A stretch of 64,000 nt of DNA from Ornithodoros turicata (taxonomy: Eukaryota; Arthropoda; Arachnida; Ixodida; Argasidae): assembly GCF_037126465.1 (NCBI RefSeq), contig NC_088206.1, positions 8,221,187 through 8,285,186 of the forward strand, written 5' to 3'. A program made the translations under genes and the position numbers. Positions 24,233 to 34,779 of the stretch are shown piece by piece. Under the pieces are notes generated by a model. The model did not search any database. It saw only the letters and a program-made list of their open reading frames with translations, and was not told where the DNA came from. The stretch's first letter is position 1, and each line of letters starts with the position of its first letter.

Positions 24233-25591
24233 TTAGATATTAGGTGGTATGCACTTGTCAAGGAGAGAATCCCCAGGGAGAGACACCCCAATCGTCATTA
24301 CCAGAATAAAGATGTTATACCTTGCTGACATGATTAACGCAGCGCTAAAAGCTTCCAGAGTTACGCCGGTATTCATAAAATGTGACAAATGGTCTTCATA
24401 GAATAGAAGTAGACGAAAAAAAAAAAAAGGGGAAACGTAGGTCGCACTGGTGAGACCAGCTGTTCCAGGACGCTTGGCGTGTGTTAAAAGCACTGAATGA
24501 TTTAAGAGATTATTTCAGCACATATGTGCTTCAGGTAGTACTCCAGGGCACACAGCGCAGGTTGTTGTTGGTGCTGCTTTGGCCAGCTCCCCAGTACCTC
24601 AACACTAAAAGGTCAGTTGTCAAGTTTAACAAGGGCGTTGTAGCGGCCGGTGGACAACGACGAAGACGGCCACGCCCACCTGGAGCACCGGCCTCAGTTC
24701 CACCGGCGCGGCATGGAGACAGGCCACCGTCATCGCCTCTCCGTGGCATATACCATCATCGCCGGTCGGGACTCATGTAGAGGGACACCACCTCCTCAAC
24801 AGCGTTCTTCAGTGTTCGCCGACTAGAGTCGAAGCGTCGGCAGGTGACTAGCACGTGCTCCGTGTAGTCCACAGTTCCGCAAGTTGAAAGTTTTGCGATC
24901 CAACGACACAGCTATTTTATGAAGGAATGTTGCTGCGAACGGGGATCTTCAAGTAGCTATAAGCCCCAATAGCGGTAATATGTTTTCTCAGAAATAATCT
25001 AGAAAGTGATTACTTTGCCGACAATAACTTTTTTTCTACTGCAACGCACTTCTTTCACCCGAACAGCACCGTTCCATATATGGAAAGTCTACAAGAACTA
25101 TTGGATACCAGATAATTCATTAACCAGAACATTGGAAGCAAAAATAATAATGATGTAGTGCCTGTGTAGACTTTGGGAACACTTTTGATGTAGTTCACCA
25201 TAGCTTATACTTCTTCATGAGTCATCAAAATATGAAGTACGTGGTTTATCATTCACCTTAACCAGAAGCTCTTATGACAAGCAGATCCAACATATTAACG
25301 TCAAACAGGCTAAGTCTAACATCAAAAGCGACGAACTAGGAGACGCAAACTGCGCCATTCTATCATCCTCCTTTATTTTTCCTAGTTTGTATTAAGGGTC
25401 AGCTATGTCAACTCACATGTAACAAACGCTCGTTCCCAACGTACACTTCTCCTCGCATTGACCATTCTCCAAAAGTTCATGTTCACTTCGCAAATACTAA
25501 ATATTTCGCCGATTTCTTCTTCATTCGTACTGCCTGGGAATGAAATCCTCTTACCCGTGGCCTCGCTGACGTTCACTTTCAAGGACGCCAT
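24233..25591 (-). CDS. Candidate two-exon gene of unknown function (5' part well supported)
   Basis: Exon 1 (25591-25417) opens with ATG preceded by an in-frame TAG and codes for 58 residues (MASLKVNVSEATGKR...RWERAFVT), ending in the strong donor ACAT|GTGAGT. A second open exon begins at 24393 after a T-rich tract and TATGAAG; it continues in the same frame (T|AC gives Tyr) as YHLSHFMNTGVTLEAF... to a TAA at 24233, total 111 residues. An alternative donor, CAAG|GTATAA at 24320, would end exon 2 earlier and lead to further exons. Residue composition looks coding (mixed charged and hydrophobic, few repeats), but I recognise no family. A LINE tail lies in the proposed intron. The join is inference; exon 1 alone is the firmest part. 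Confidence 0.38.
24531..24900 (-). pseudogene. LINE C-terminal fragment
   Basis: The minus strand encodes STCGTVDYTEHVLVTCRRFD, a C...H...C knuckle as in LINE C-termini, then SSRRTLKNAVEEVVSLYM and a Pro/Arg-rich end to a stop at about 24531. The subfamily differs from the I-like copies on the plus strand. Confidence 0.5.
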
Positions 25592-25619
25592 ACAGGACAC
25601 TGTCTAACGTGGAGTGCAA

Positions 25620-27080
25620 TATGAATGTATGTCTGTTTTCTTTTTCCTTCTCCTTATTTTGTTTCATGTTGGATGCACACTTGCCCTTCCCCTCTTTAAT
25701 GCCTTTGGCCCGGAGGGATTAAATACATAAATATAAATAAACAAAGTTGTTATCAATTTCAATAAGATCCTACATGTTAGCTCACGCAAACAGCAAACCA
25801 TGAATCACGGATTATCCGCATCCCCATTTCTTCAGCGCTGTTCTAGAACAGCTACACTGCACAAAATTTCGTGGTGATGGATGGGTGGATGAATGCTAAA
25901 GAAAAGCATGGTAGTTCCACAAATGGTGGACTCGGCTACTTGAAGCTGACTGCTCAACGATCGCTTGGAATTGCAGGATAAATGAGGGAGAAAATTGGAA
26001 TGTGAAGACGAAATAAGATCACAAGAAAGGCTAAAAGAGAGGGGGAGGGAAGAGTGAGCTTAAACTGTCGCACGAGTTTTGCGAAACTGAGATCTCGAAG
26101 CTTTAGAACCTCTATCGTCTCAATGTCTCGGAAATATAGCGCGAAACGCTCGTTGCTTTGAATTGCGGGTGGTCATGACCTCTGAAGACACTGAAGGGCC
26201 AGTTTCACTACTTTAACACATTTCGTTAATGTTTTATAACACTGCTGGCTGTATACAACTAGTGTACTCTGATTTATGTTCTGTGCCTCACCCTGGCCTG
26301 AAATGAAAAGTTGCACAACATCTGGTTTTGTTAGCATCAGTTCTCGAAACTGATTTTTAACTATGGGACTTCTTTTTGTAGACGTGATGTACAATAAACA
26401 GATGACAAATATTCCCCGAGCTTTGGCGAAGCGGCGTAATATGTATACAGCAGCTAAAGGGTTGTCCCACTATGCCGTTTGGCATAGTGAGTCATAGACA
26501 AAGCGCAGCGAAGAGAGCCGATCGGCATAGTAAGGACGCACCTTAACTAAGTATACATATAGATAAGCCAGGCACGATAATACGAAGGAAAGCTGCTTCC
26601 GCTAGCTAGAGCAGTAATGGACGTCGCATCACCCATCGAGCCTTCTGCAGCAAGGTACTAGATCCGGGTTACTTCCGATGGTTGTCGTGCTAGCCAAGGT
26701 AATTTACTCGATAATTTATTGGTGAAAGATTCCCTCCTCCTGTTTGGGAGTTGGGGTTAGTTACCGTTGATGATGGTGATGATGATGATGGTGACAGGAA
26801 GAAGAAAATGAAAATGGGGACTTTAGTCGCGGCAAGGTTAGACCAGGAGCCATCCACCTACAGTAGATTAGCTAATAAAATGAGAATTAATCAATAAGAA
26901 AACGGTAGAGAGGAATAAGAAAGTAGGAGAAGGTGAAAGTTCAAGAGGTGTCCAGTGGAAAACTCTTGCCGAGTGTCTGCTTGTACTTAAGCCAACACAC
27001 ATAATCACAGTCAGTCACACACATCTGTCGAGTTCCTTCGAGAAACCGCGACAGCCGCTTGATGCTGCGCCACAGGCAAC
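25620..27080. other. No confirmed gene
   Basis: GCCTTTGGCCCGGAGGGATT with an ATAAATA tail at 25700-25745 looks like a LINE 3' end. A minus frame at 26173-26394 is open for 73 codons but has no supporting context. (GAT)n lies at 26770-26797. Confidence 0.4.
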
Positions 27081-27084
27081 AAGA

Positions 27085-27182
27085 TAGAGCCATATTCGCG
27101 ATGAATACGTCCCTTACAAAAAGAATGTTAATTTGCCATATTCTTCTATCCTGTGGCGCCACTTATGTGGGACAGACGGGAC
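27085..27182 (+). pseudogene. GIY-YIG endonuclease remnant, left part (Penelope-like element)
   Basis: The frame ILLSCGATYVGQTG at 27140-27180 matches the conserved core SCG-xYIGQTG of the GIY-YIG nuclease at the C-terminus of Penelope-like retroelements. Next the gypsy element intervenes; at 33239 the text continues in a shifted frame as HECVDHLREHGKKQ, matching the downstream CVNDRLREH block. One extra base separates the two frames, so the element was already decayed or decayed later. Confidence 0.55.
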
Positions 27183-27306
27183 TGTAGCAGCACTAGTGCC
27201 ATCGGATGATGGCAGCTCAGTTTGAACGTGAGAGCGCAGAGCGCGCTTAAACGAGTTGTTCTCCACCAGTCACCGGGTACGGTTGTCAGTCCATTCCTGT
27301 GCCACA
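27183..27306 (+). repeat. 5' LTR of the gypsy element (124 bp)
   Basis: Begins TGTAGCAGCACTAG and ends TGTGCCACA. It contains GCAGCTCAGTTTGAACGTGA and TTGTTCTCCACCAGTCAC shared with the right LTR, plus about 30 bases in two blocks absent from the right LTR. Confidence 0.88.
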
Positions 27307-27353
27307 TTTGGTGACCCGAACCTTGACATACGCAAACCTTCGGTTGGTTTCAT

Positions 27354-27983
27354 GGAACCTCCCCCGCCGCGAACTGTCCCCGGTGCTGGCACACCGCTGC
27401 CCGCAACTTCGACAGCGGACCCGGCCATTTCGGCCGCCGCCCGCCACAGCTGCGACTTCCCCCTTTCTGGCGTCAGAACCATCGGTCGTGGTTCCGGCAA
27501 GTGGAGGCACAATTTGCGCTTCGACACATACAGAGCCAACAGTCTAAGTACTTCCACGTCCTTGCAGGCCTTCCCCCGGAAATTGCGGCCGATCTGGATG
27601 ATGACCTCGCCACAGTCTCGCTTACTGAGGCCTACGACGTTCTTAAGAGCGCCATTTTGGATCGCCTGGAAGTTTCCGAACGTGCCCGGTTTCAGCAGCT
27701 ACATTCTGAAGAAGACCTTGGTGACCGTAAGCCTTCACAGCTGCTGCACCGGATGAAGCAGCTGCTCGGAGATCCCGCCAGTCAGAGCCAGCAGCCGCTC
27801 TTGCGGGAATTATTTCTTCAGCGTTTGCCGCAGGCAATGCGCATGGTTCTGGCAGGACCCGAAGACCTCAGCCTTGACAAGCTTGCTGCTCTCGCAGATC
27901 GGATCGCAGACTATTCTGCGCCTGGGCATCCGCCGGTGGTGGCAGCGGCAACGCCAGCTCAGCCTTCATGCTTTGATCGCATA
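27354..27983 (+). pseudogene. gag: gypsy gag, 5' part
   Basis: Starts ATG with a Pro-rich stretch (MEPPPPRTVPGAG), then after one frameshift in a CCCCC/TTT run near 27463 reads FWRQNHRSWFRQVEAQFALR, YFHVLAGLPPEIAADLDDDL, AYDVLKSAILDRL and LREFLQ-type text LLRELFLQRLPQAMRMVLAG, LDKLAALADRIADYSAP. This is the capsid-like gag pattern of Ty3/gypsy elements. The frame is interrupted at 27983 by the DNA element and resumes in frame at 31735 (CFDRI then EEMLQEL). Confidence 0.85.
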
Positions 27984-28549
27984 CACTCTAAAATCTGCAC
28001 CTCTTAAACACCCCCTTCGTAAGGTACATTTTTGCAAAAATGTACCCTTTATTTTATGCGGTACGAAAGCGCCTAAACGGTACAGCACTTTTAAGGTACT
28101 GCCGTCCAACAGGTACCCCCGTATAAAGGGTACAGCCGTGTAAGAGGTACTGCCGTCTAACAGCTACCGCCATTTTAGAGGTACCGTCGTCTAAAGAGTA
28201 CAACAGTCTGAGGTACAGCCGTCTATGAGGTACAGCCGTCTATGAGGTACAGAGGTACGCCCGTGTAACAGGTACGCCCGTCTAAGGGATACAGTTGTCC
28301 AAGAAGTATACAATCCACACACAACGGAGAGGAACATGTTGGTGGTGACAAAACCCGTACGTGACGTATCGCACGCACAGCAAAATGCACGACGAGTATC
28401 ATGTATTGTGCGTGTGCGCTTTGGTATCGGTAGTGGTAATACACACTCGCCGAAGTGTGCATCTGTAACATACGCGAAGGTGACCAACGTGTTGCAAGCA
28501 CATGCGGGACAAAGACAAAAGGCGATCTAAATACTGAACCGCTCTTTAT

Positions 28550-29994
28550 TTGACCTTCGGCGATTTCAACAGCTGCGAAAGCCGTGGCTTTCTGTACGGC
28601 TTCGGGAATTCGTTGTCGCCCGCAACATATACAGGGTGTCCCAGCTAACTGCGAACATATTTTTTAAAAATATATATAACACTTTTTTCCAAGATGAAAT
28701 CAATTGAAATATAGCATATGCTGAAGGGCGCTCCCTAGGAGGGCATTAGCAAAGTCCAAAGTCAAAGTCTTAATTAACTTTCGTTAATTAACTTTTTAAT
28801 TATAAAAGCTACAAAGTTGTCCCAGTGAGAACATCTCTTCCTTTCGGTCACCTGATATCGTAGCCGTTTTCAGAACAAAAATCAGTTCGATAGATCACCC
28901 GTAAAAAAATAATGAAAAGACGCCATTTTTTTATTTATTTTGTTCATTGCGCTTCTTGGAAGACGCGTCTTTCCTTCACCCCCAATGTGAGAGGGAGAAA
29001 GAGCACACTATCGCATCTCGCGTCCTGGAAAAAGATTAAAAGGAAACAGAATCCAACCAACCCAGAAGCAACCCAAGATAAGGCCAGTCCTTATAGAGTC
29101 ACCCGATGCATTTCTTTTTGTTTTGTTTTCGGAAGTTAAAGCTGATCTTCGACGCATGAGGCGGCACTGTGCTCCTTCACCCTCTCACGTTGGGGATGAA
29201 GGAAATACGCGTCTCCGAAGATGCGCAATGAACAAAATAAAGAAAAAATGGCGTTCTTTCATTAATTTTTTGCTGCGATCTATCGAACTGATTTTTGTTC
29301 TGAAAACGGCTACGATATCAGGTGACCGAAAGGAACAGATGTTCTCATTGGGACAACTTCGTAGCTTTTATAATTGAAAAGTTAATTAATGAAAGTTAAT
29401 TAAGACATTGCTTTTGGACTTTGCTAATGTCCTCCTAAGGAGTGCCCTTCAGCATATGCTATATTGCAATTGATTTCGTCTTGGTAAAAGTGTCATATAT
29501 ATTTTTTTCAAAATATGTTCGCAGTTAGCTGGGACACCCTGTATTTGCAGCAGACCTAACAACTGGCCAAACGCAGCTGGGTATATCAAGTTTTTTACGT
29601 AGTAAACTGTCAAGCAGCGGAGCAGCGCAAACTCAAGCATGTTCGACTGTTCCAGCTGCACAGCCTCTCCGTCACTCCACCAAACAAGGCTCTCCTGCAC
29701 GAAAAAGAGTTGTGGTCCCGGAGAGACTACCTCTTGGGGGGCGGTCTGGAGAGGAACGCCGCAATTAGTTCGTCTTTGTGACTTCCAAAAGGATTGTCTC
29801 AAACAAAGGAAGCAGTCCACATACCGTTGATATCAGCTCATACTTCGAATTTTTTGGACGTAAGAAGCGTCCACATCGATGAACGTCGGCGATTCTTTTT
29901 CCTTGATGGCTGAAAAAGCCGCCAGGACGTTGGTCATCTCCACCATTGCTTGATCAAAGCTTTTGCGGAATCTGAACTCGAATTCCAGTATCAC
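28550..29994 (-). pseudogene. Coding exon of unknown protein inside the GGTAC element, split by a MITE
   Basis: After TTTCTTAG at 29995 the minus strand encodes VILEFEFRFRKSFDQAMVEM, SAIKEKESPTFIDVDASYVQ, a stop at 29833, then RYVDCFLCLRQSFWKSQ, GPQLFFVQESLVWWSDGEAV, NMLEFALLRCLTVYYVKNLI and YPAAFGQLLGLLQI. A MITE (28632-29541) follows; beyond it the same frame continues YVAGDNEFPKPYRKPRLSQL LKSPKVK-stop (about 28550). It resembles the C-terminal part of large multi-copy proteins called SAMD3-like in fish and invertebrates, by memory only. One internal stop makes it a pseudogene. It may be the element's own protein or a captured host exon. Confidence 0.55.
28632..29541. mobile_element. Long palindromic MITE with CAGGGTGTCC ends (910 bp)
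   Basis: The whole element is a near-palindrome: CAGGGTGTCCCAGCTAACTG at the left is mirrored by CAGTTAGCTGGGACACCCTG at the right, and inner blocks (CAGCATATGCTATATT, GTTAATTAACTTT, TTTTCAGAACAAAAATCAGT) pair in order. TA flanks both ends. It interrupts the coding exon above. Confidence 0.9.
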
Positions 29995-30353
29995 CTAAGA
30001 AACAAATGAAGTTTAGATATTATAGATAAAACTACACTGTCGGCTTGAGCAGTAACAGCACAGCAAATCCGATCACTTCGCTTGATTTGTTTCGATCGTA
30101 TGAATAATTAGGGTTGACAAACTACATCGCTACGCAGTTAAATAAAGACATCATTCTCACCCATGGGTATTTTGCCGGCTGGCTACTCTTTGTGCCTGAC
30201 TTTCCAGCAAACCAATGTATCAAGGCGATCGGATTTCGCTCCAGTGTTGAATTATAATTTTATTCCTTACCCGGAGAGCTGGATTCGAAAGAATCCAGTG
30301 GAGATGGCCATGCCATGGTGTAGTAGTGTTCGTTAATTGACTGACGGGAGGTA

Positions 30354-30637
30354 CAGTGGCGCGCAGACTTGTCCTAACCAGCGGGGCGCGTGTCATTGGG
30401 CGCTGATAGGCAGCTGGAAGCGAGGGTGGGATGATCCACTAACCCCTTGGGGGGGGGGGGGAAGGGAGGGTCCGGACGCCTATCGGATGAGTTCGCGTTT
30501 CGACATCTCCGTTGTGCGTACTGACCCTCCCTTCAACGTGATTTTGGGACTCTAGATCATCCCAATCTCGTTTCCAGCTGTCTATCAGCGCCCGATGACA
30601 CGCGCTCCGCTGGTTACGACAAGTCTACGCGCCACTG
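30354..30637. mobile_element. TA-flanked foldback MITE with CAGTGGCGCG ends (284 bp)
   Basis: CAGTGGCGCGCAGACTTGTC then CTAACCAGCGG is mirrored by CCGCTGGTTACGACAAGTC and TACGCGCCACTG; arms about 85 bases. TA on both sides. A G13 run lies in the spacer. Confidence 0.88.
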
Positions 30638-31734
30638 TATCTACATCGAAAAATATTTCAGCGCTACAACTTGGCCGATAACCTTCAGCACTAGACAAGC
30701 CTGGAATAATACACTGACGTGGAACGCTTCTAGGTTGTTACAACCCTCAATACAATAGCATACGCACTCTCACAAGCTACCGTTCACTACGCTCATCCCA
30801 CACATGCACGTTTTGGGAAACGGCATGCACGTAGTTGTAGCGACTTACCATGAGCAGGCACACCTTCCCGGCCTTTCCATGTCCCTTAACCGGTCAACTT
30901 AACCGTGCGAAGACGGCGGCTTCCTGATCACAAATAACCTTCACGCGGACGCGGCTGCACTTATAACGCATGTTTCTTCCATAGGTATCAAAGGTTCGAT
31001 TCTCTAGGTAAGGTAAGATAAACAAAAAATAAGAAACTGACCAGCCTGACCTCATGAAACCATTGGAAGATGTGGCTTGTCGGTTCGTCGACAGCTTATC
31101 TGTTCCGGAATGTTCGTTTTCTTTTAGTTTTCACGTTGGCCAAAAGAAAACCTGCCTCCTTCACGAACACGGAGAGAGTTTAATCTCTATTCTATCAATG
31201 TAAATACCCAATAAGCAATAAATATCACATACTATACAGAACGGTATTTTCCCTGCTCACTGTCTAGCCTCTGTTCCTCATATACTTGAAACAAACGCAG
31301 ACAATTTAAACAAAAGTTCCAGGGTTGAGGCTCTTTAGCTGACGACATAGACAGGAAATGTATCTGCCGTGAATGAAACAATCATAGTTGTAAATCAGCA
31401 GCTAATCTTCAACTCCGAGCCCGTGCGATGTACATGCATTATCTGACTGCATTGAACACTCTGGGGTGTTACTTGAACGCAAGAAGTGCTGAAAGCAGTG
31501 GAAAGCACAATGAGATTTTGCGCAAGAGGTACTGCTTTATACGGTACAAGTCACGGTACCTCATAAACTGACCGTGTACCCCATAAACATGCTTGTACCT
31601 CATACATACAAAACGAGGTCCTTTGTCTAGCCCAGTACCTCTTAAAGCAACTGCGGAAAAGCACTAATGTACCTGATATTTACCAGGTACAGCTCGATAT
31701 AAGGTACGTTATAAGGTACCGATTTTAGACTGTA

Positions 31735-32805
31735 GAAGAGATGCTTCAAGAGCTAACGGACGCGTTCCACTCAATTTCTGCAAGCCGCTCAAGACGTCAT
31801 CGCCGCCTCCACGGTGACCGCCTGGCTATCGCCAAACGCGAGTTTGACCACATGCTGGACTTAGGTATCATTCGGCAATCGTCCAGCAGCTGGGCATCCC
31901 CGCTACATATGGTGCCGAAGAAGGACCCAGGAGATTGGAGGCCATGCGGCGACTATAGAGCCTTCAACGCCAGGACTATTCCAGACATATACCCTCTACC
32001 TCACATTCACATTCGCCATATCCCCGGCGTTCACAACTCGGCAGCTGACGCTCTTTCACGCATCAATGCAGTTCCCTACTTGCCATCGCCGGTGAGCGTC
32101 AGTGACCTCCTCAACGTCCAGGCTCATGACGCTGATATCAACGATTACCTCGCTGGCGAATCCTCTCTTATCCTGCAAAAGGTACATATCCCTGGGTGCG
32201 TCGACCCTCTTTTCTGCGACGTGTCCACTGCGCATCCTCGCCCCTTCGTCCCCGAGCCGCTACGCCGCCGGATCTTCAGGATCATCACCTGCGTGGATCG
32301 CTTTACGCGCTAGGCAGAGGCTGTACCCATCCCAGACGCGACGGCGGATACGGTCGGCCGCGCTTTTCTACTCGGTTGGGTCGCCCGTTTCGGCTGCCCT
32401 GACATTGTGACCACAGACAGGGGACTCCAGTTCACATCCCGCTCCTTCACCTCCCTTCTGAAAGCTATCGGAGCTAAGGATATGATGACGACGGCCTACC
32501 ACCACGCGGCAAACGGGATGGTGGAGCGGCTGCACCGCCAGCTAAAAGCCGCCCTCTGTTCCCGGCCTGAGCCCACTAACTGGGTTGACCATTTGCCATG
32601 GGTACTCCTCGGCCTACGCTTTTCGCTAAAGCAGGATCTCAAGTGTAGCTCGGCGGAGTTAGTCTTCGGCTTCCCTTTGCGCTTGCCTGGTGACTTCCTC
32701 GATTACAGACCGAACCCTCCCATCACCGGTGACGACTTCGCAACGCGCCTCCGTAAGCATTTCCAGGCCGTCAAACCCGCCCTACCTCGTCAGCCTTCCC
32801 AATAG
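31735..32805 (+). pseudogene. pol: gypsy gag end fused to reverse transcriptase, RNase H and integrase pieces
   Basis: Continues gag ([13 protein letters not shown]) and passes directly into reverse transcriptase ([46 protein letters not shown]). It then jumps to the RNase H end ([19 protein letters not shown]), so the YxDD active-site region is deleted. After a stop near 32311 comes the integrase: VDRFTR, DIVTTDRGLQFTSRSF (catalytic Asp), TAYHHAANGMVERLHRQLKA (catalytic Glu), WVLLGLRF. Both deletions leave the frame open, an internally shortened non-autonomous form. Confidence 0.85.
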
Positions 32806-33142
32806 GAAGATTTTCGTGTCCCCAGATTTGGCCAACGCCTCTCACGCCTTCGTCCGGGTGGATCATGCCAAGCCACCCCTGACCCCTGCATATGCTGGCC
32901 CTTACAAGATACTGGCCCGCAGCGACAAGACCGTAACAGTCGGCCTTAATGGCCGCCGCGAGACCATCTCCCTCGACAGGGTCAAGCCCGCTCATCTTGA
33001 GACACTCGTCGCCCCTGTGCATCCCCCCGACCTTCCCTCCCCACTGTGGAGGCCCTCAACGCCGACGCTCTGTCCCTCGGCGCAAAGTTTCCTGGCATTC
33101 GCCACTGGTTACCACCAGGGTTTGGAGGGGGGGGGGGAGGCC
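32806..33142 (+). pseudogene. gypsy integrase C-terminal region and polypurine tract
   Basis: In a second frame: KIFVSPDLANASHAFVRVDH, PPLTPAYAGPYKILARSD, TVTVGLNGRRETISLDRVKP, the chromodomain-less GPY/F-type end of gypsy integrase. One frameshift separates it from the preceding text. A run of Gs with GAGG precedes the 3' LTR. Confidence 0.8.
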
Positions 33143-33236
33143 TGTAGCAGCACTAGCAGCTCAGTTTGAACGTGAGCTAAACCAGTTGTTCTCCACCAGT
33201 CACTGGGTACGGTTGTCAGTCCATTCCTGCGCCACA
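33143..33236 (+). repeat. 3' LTR of the gypsy element (94 bp)
   Basis: Matches the left LTR except for missing blocks (GTGCCATCGGATGATG and part of the AGAGCGCAGAGCGCG stretch) and a few substitutions. The length difference means the element is old or the LTRs recombined with another copy. Confidence 0.88.
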
Positions 33237-33320
33237 GGACCATGAGTGTGTGGACCACTTGCGCGAACACGGTAAGAAACAAATCCGTAAAAAAAGAAGC
33301 TACCCAACTCTGATGTGGCA
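33237..33320 (+). pseudogene. GIY-YIG endonuclease remnant, right part
   Basis: Continuation of the fragment at 27085-27182 beyond the gypsy insertion: HECVDHLREHGKKQIRKK. The four bases GGAC at its start duplicate the target site at 27179-27182. Confidence 0.5.
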
Positions 33321-33329
33321 AAACGCGCA

Positions 33330-34770
33330 TCGACTGCCAACCATGCAGTTCTTGAACCAACCAGATGCATCTATCAAATATTTCACGCGCACGCACGCAT
33401 GGTTTTGGAAGCTGCAGCGATAACGTACATTCAAGAGTGTGCCATCAGTCCCTTCGGTAACATTCGTCCTTTACTACGTAACCTGACATCAAATTGTAGC
33501 CTCTTTTCTTGGACTGCCATTGTTGTCGTTTGTGGCGTATCATTTTACATTTTTGCTGGCTTTGAGTCGCTTGTGCGTGTGTGTTTCCTGTTGTGGTGCC
33601 TCAGTCTGAAGGTTATGAACCCTAGAGGAACAACCGCGACGTTGCCACAAGTTCCATACGTGCATTATATCGGACAGTGGCGAGGCTCTTCCAGATGTTG
33701 AAGCCTTACTCCTATTAGAGCTTTGCCTCAGTCAAAATGTGTTTGAATGTGCTAAGCTCATAGACACGAATATATTTAAGGAGCGACACTGCACCACTGG
33801 AACTACAGTGCTATTAATCTTCATTGCGACGCCAGCCGGGATAAACGTTCGTCGTCCACCACTGCGAGTGTAACACCTACACTTGGAACATCACAACAAC
33901 ACGCAAGACCATCCCCCAACTAATGACGTCACGCTTCGGCCAGATCACGCGAAGTGCTCATCAGTGTTCGAACTCAAAATCAATCAAATTGCTCAGTATT
34001 TGGGTAGTGGCAAGCCATCGACCCTTCGGCGTAGCGAAGCTCCAAATGATATGTTGTCACCAACAAGATTGTCTGTTTTGGAGTGTCGTCTGCGATTATT
34101 ACATAAACTCCGTTTTCTATCGGGCTGCACCTTCGAACTTTGCGAATTTTGCGAAAGGCGTTTGCGGTGGAACGACATAAGCTGCTGTTCGCGTGATTGT
34201 GGCACTGGCATTTGTGAAGATGTTAGAATCAATCCGTCAGTGTCTTTTGAACTTTTATGAAGGTTATTTAGGGGTGCGGTAAATGTTAAAGGGCGTTCAA
34301 TGCAATATTGAGTCGTCGCGGGCGCGCTGTACTTTGAGGTTCATACTTAGTAAAACGAGAAATTTAGTGTCTCCATTCTGAATTTGTTTCCCGTAACTTT
34401 CAGAGCAACGTGAAATAACCAATGTAGCTTTGCCGCCGTACTTCACGAGCAAAGCGCAGTTGGTGGTGATTTCGAGACAGTGTTGCCCGTATAATTCAAT
34501 TTTAATTTTCTAAAAACAAAACAAAAAACAAAAGAGTATGAGCTCAATTGTGACGCAAATTGTGACGTGAGAGTACCGAGGGCTCACGCAATGGAATTGA
34601 TAACTAAATAAACTGATACACTTTCTAAATAACTGATAATTTTTTTAAAAATAAATTCTGATAAATTTTCTCAGATATTGCTTTACAGTATACCTTTGAC
34701 GGCGCTTCTTGTTGTCTTAGAGTTGAAAGATGGGCATGTCCAGATGGGGGTAGAGTACAAGAACCGCTTT
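33330..34770. other. No supportable gene
   Basis: Possibly the 3' part of the Penelope-like remnant, but no further motif is recognisable. The plus frame 33883-34260 is open without supporting features. Confidence 0.35.
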
Positions 34771-34779
34771 CAATACATC

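Larger units (their letters stand above)
27984..31732. mobile_element. TA-flanked DNA element with GGTAC-repeat ends (3,749 bp)
   Basis: Ends CACTCTAAAATC and GATTTTAGACTG lie between TA and TA; removing the element restores the gypsy gag frame exactly. About 320 bases at the left end and 240 at the right consist of degenerate GGTAC(A/T)GCCGTCTAAGAG-like units, inverted between the two ends. The interior holds a coding exon on the minus strand (28530-29994) and two younger MITEs. I do not know the superfamily; the TA target and CACTCTAA tip suggest a Tc1/mariner-like or related mechanism. Confidence 0.85.
27183..33236 (+). mobile_element. Ty3/gypsy LTR retrotransposon, internally deleted and carrying nested insertions
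   Basis: LTRs TGTAGCAGCACTAG...GCCACA at 27183-27306 and 33143-33236, target duplication GGAC on both sides. A primer-binding-site-like TTTGGTGACCCGAA directly follows the left LTR, and a G-rich polypurine tract (33125-33140) precedes the right LTR. Inner order: gag, reverse transcriptase fragment, RNase H end, integrase. Protease and most of the polymerase are gone. A 3.75-kb DNA element sits inside gag. Confidence 0.9.

Noticed and set aside
28000..28320. CRISPR-like array of spaced GGTAC repeats
   Set aside because: The genome is eukaryotic, repeat units are degenerate and unevenly spaced, and they belong to the ends of a TA-flanked element.
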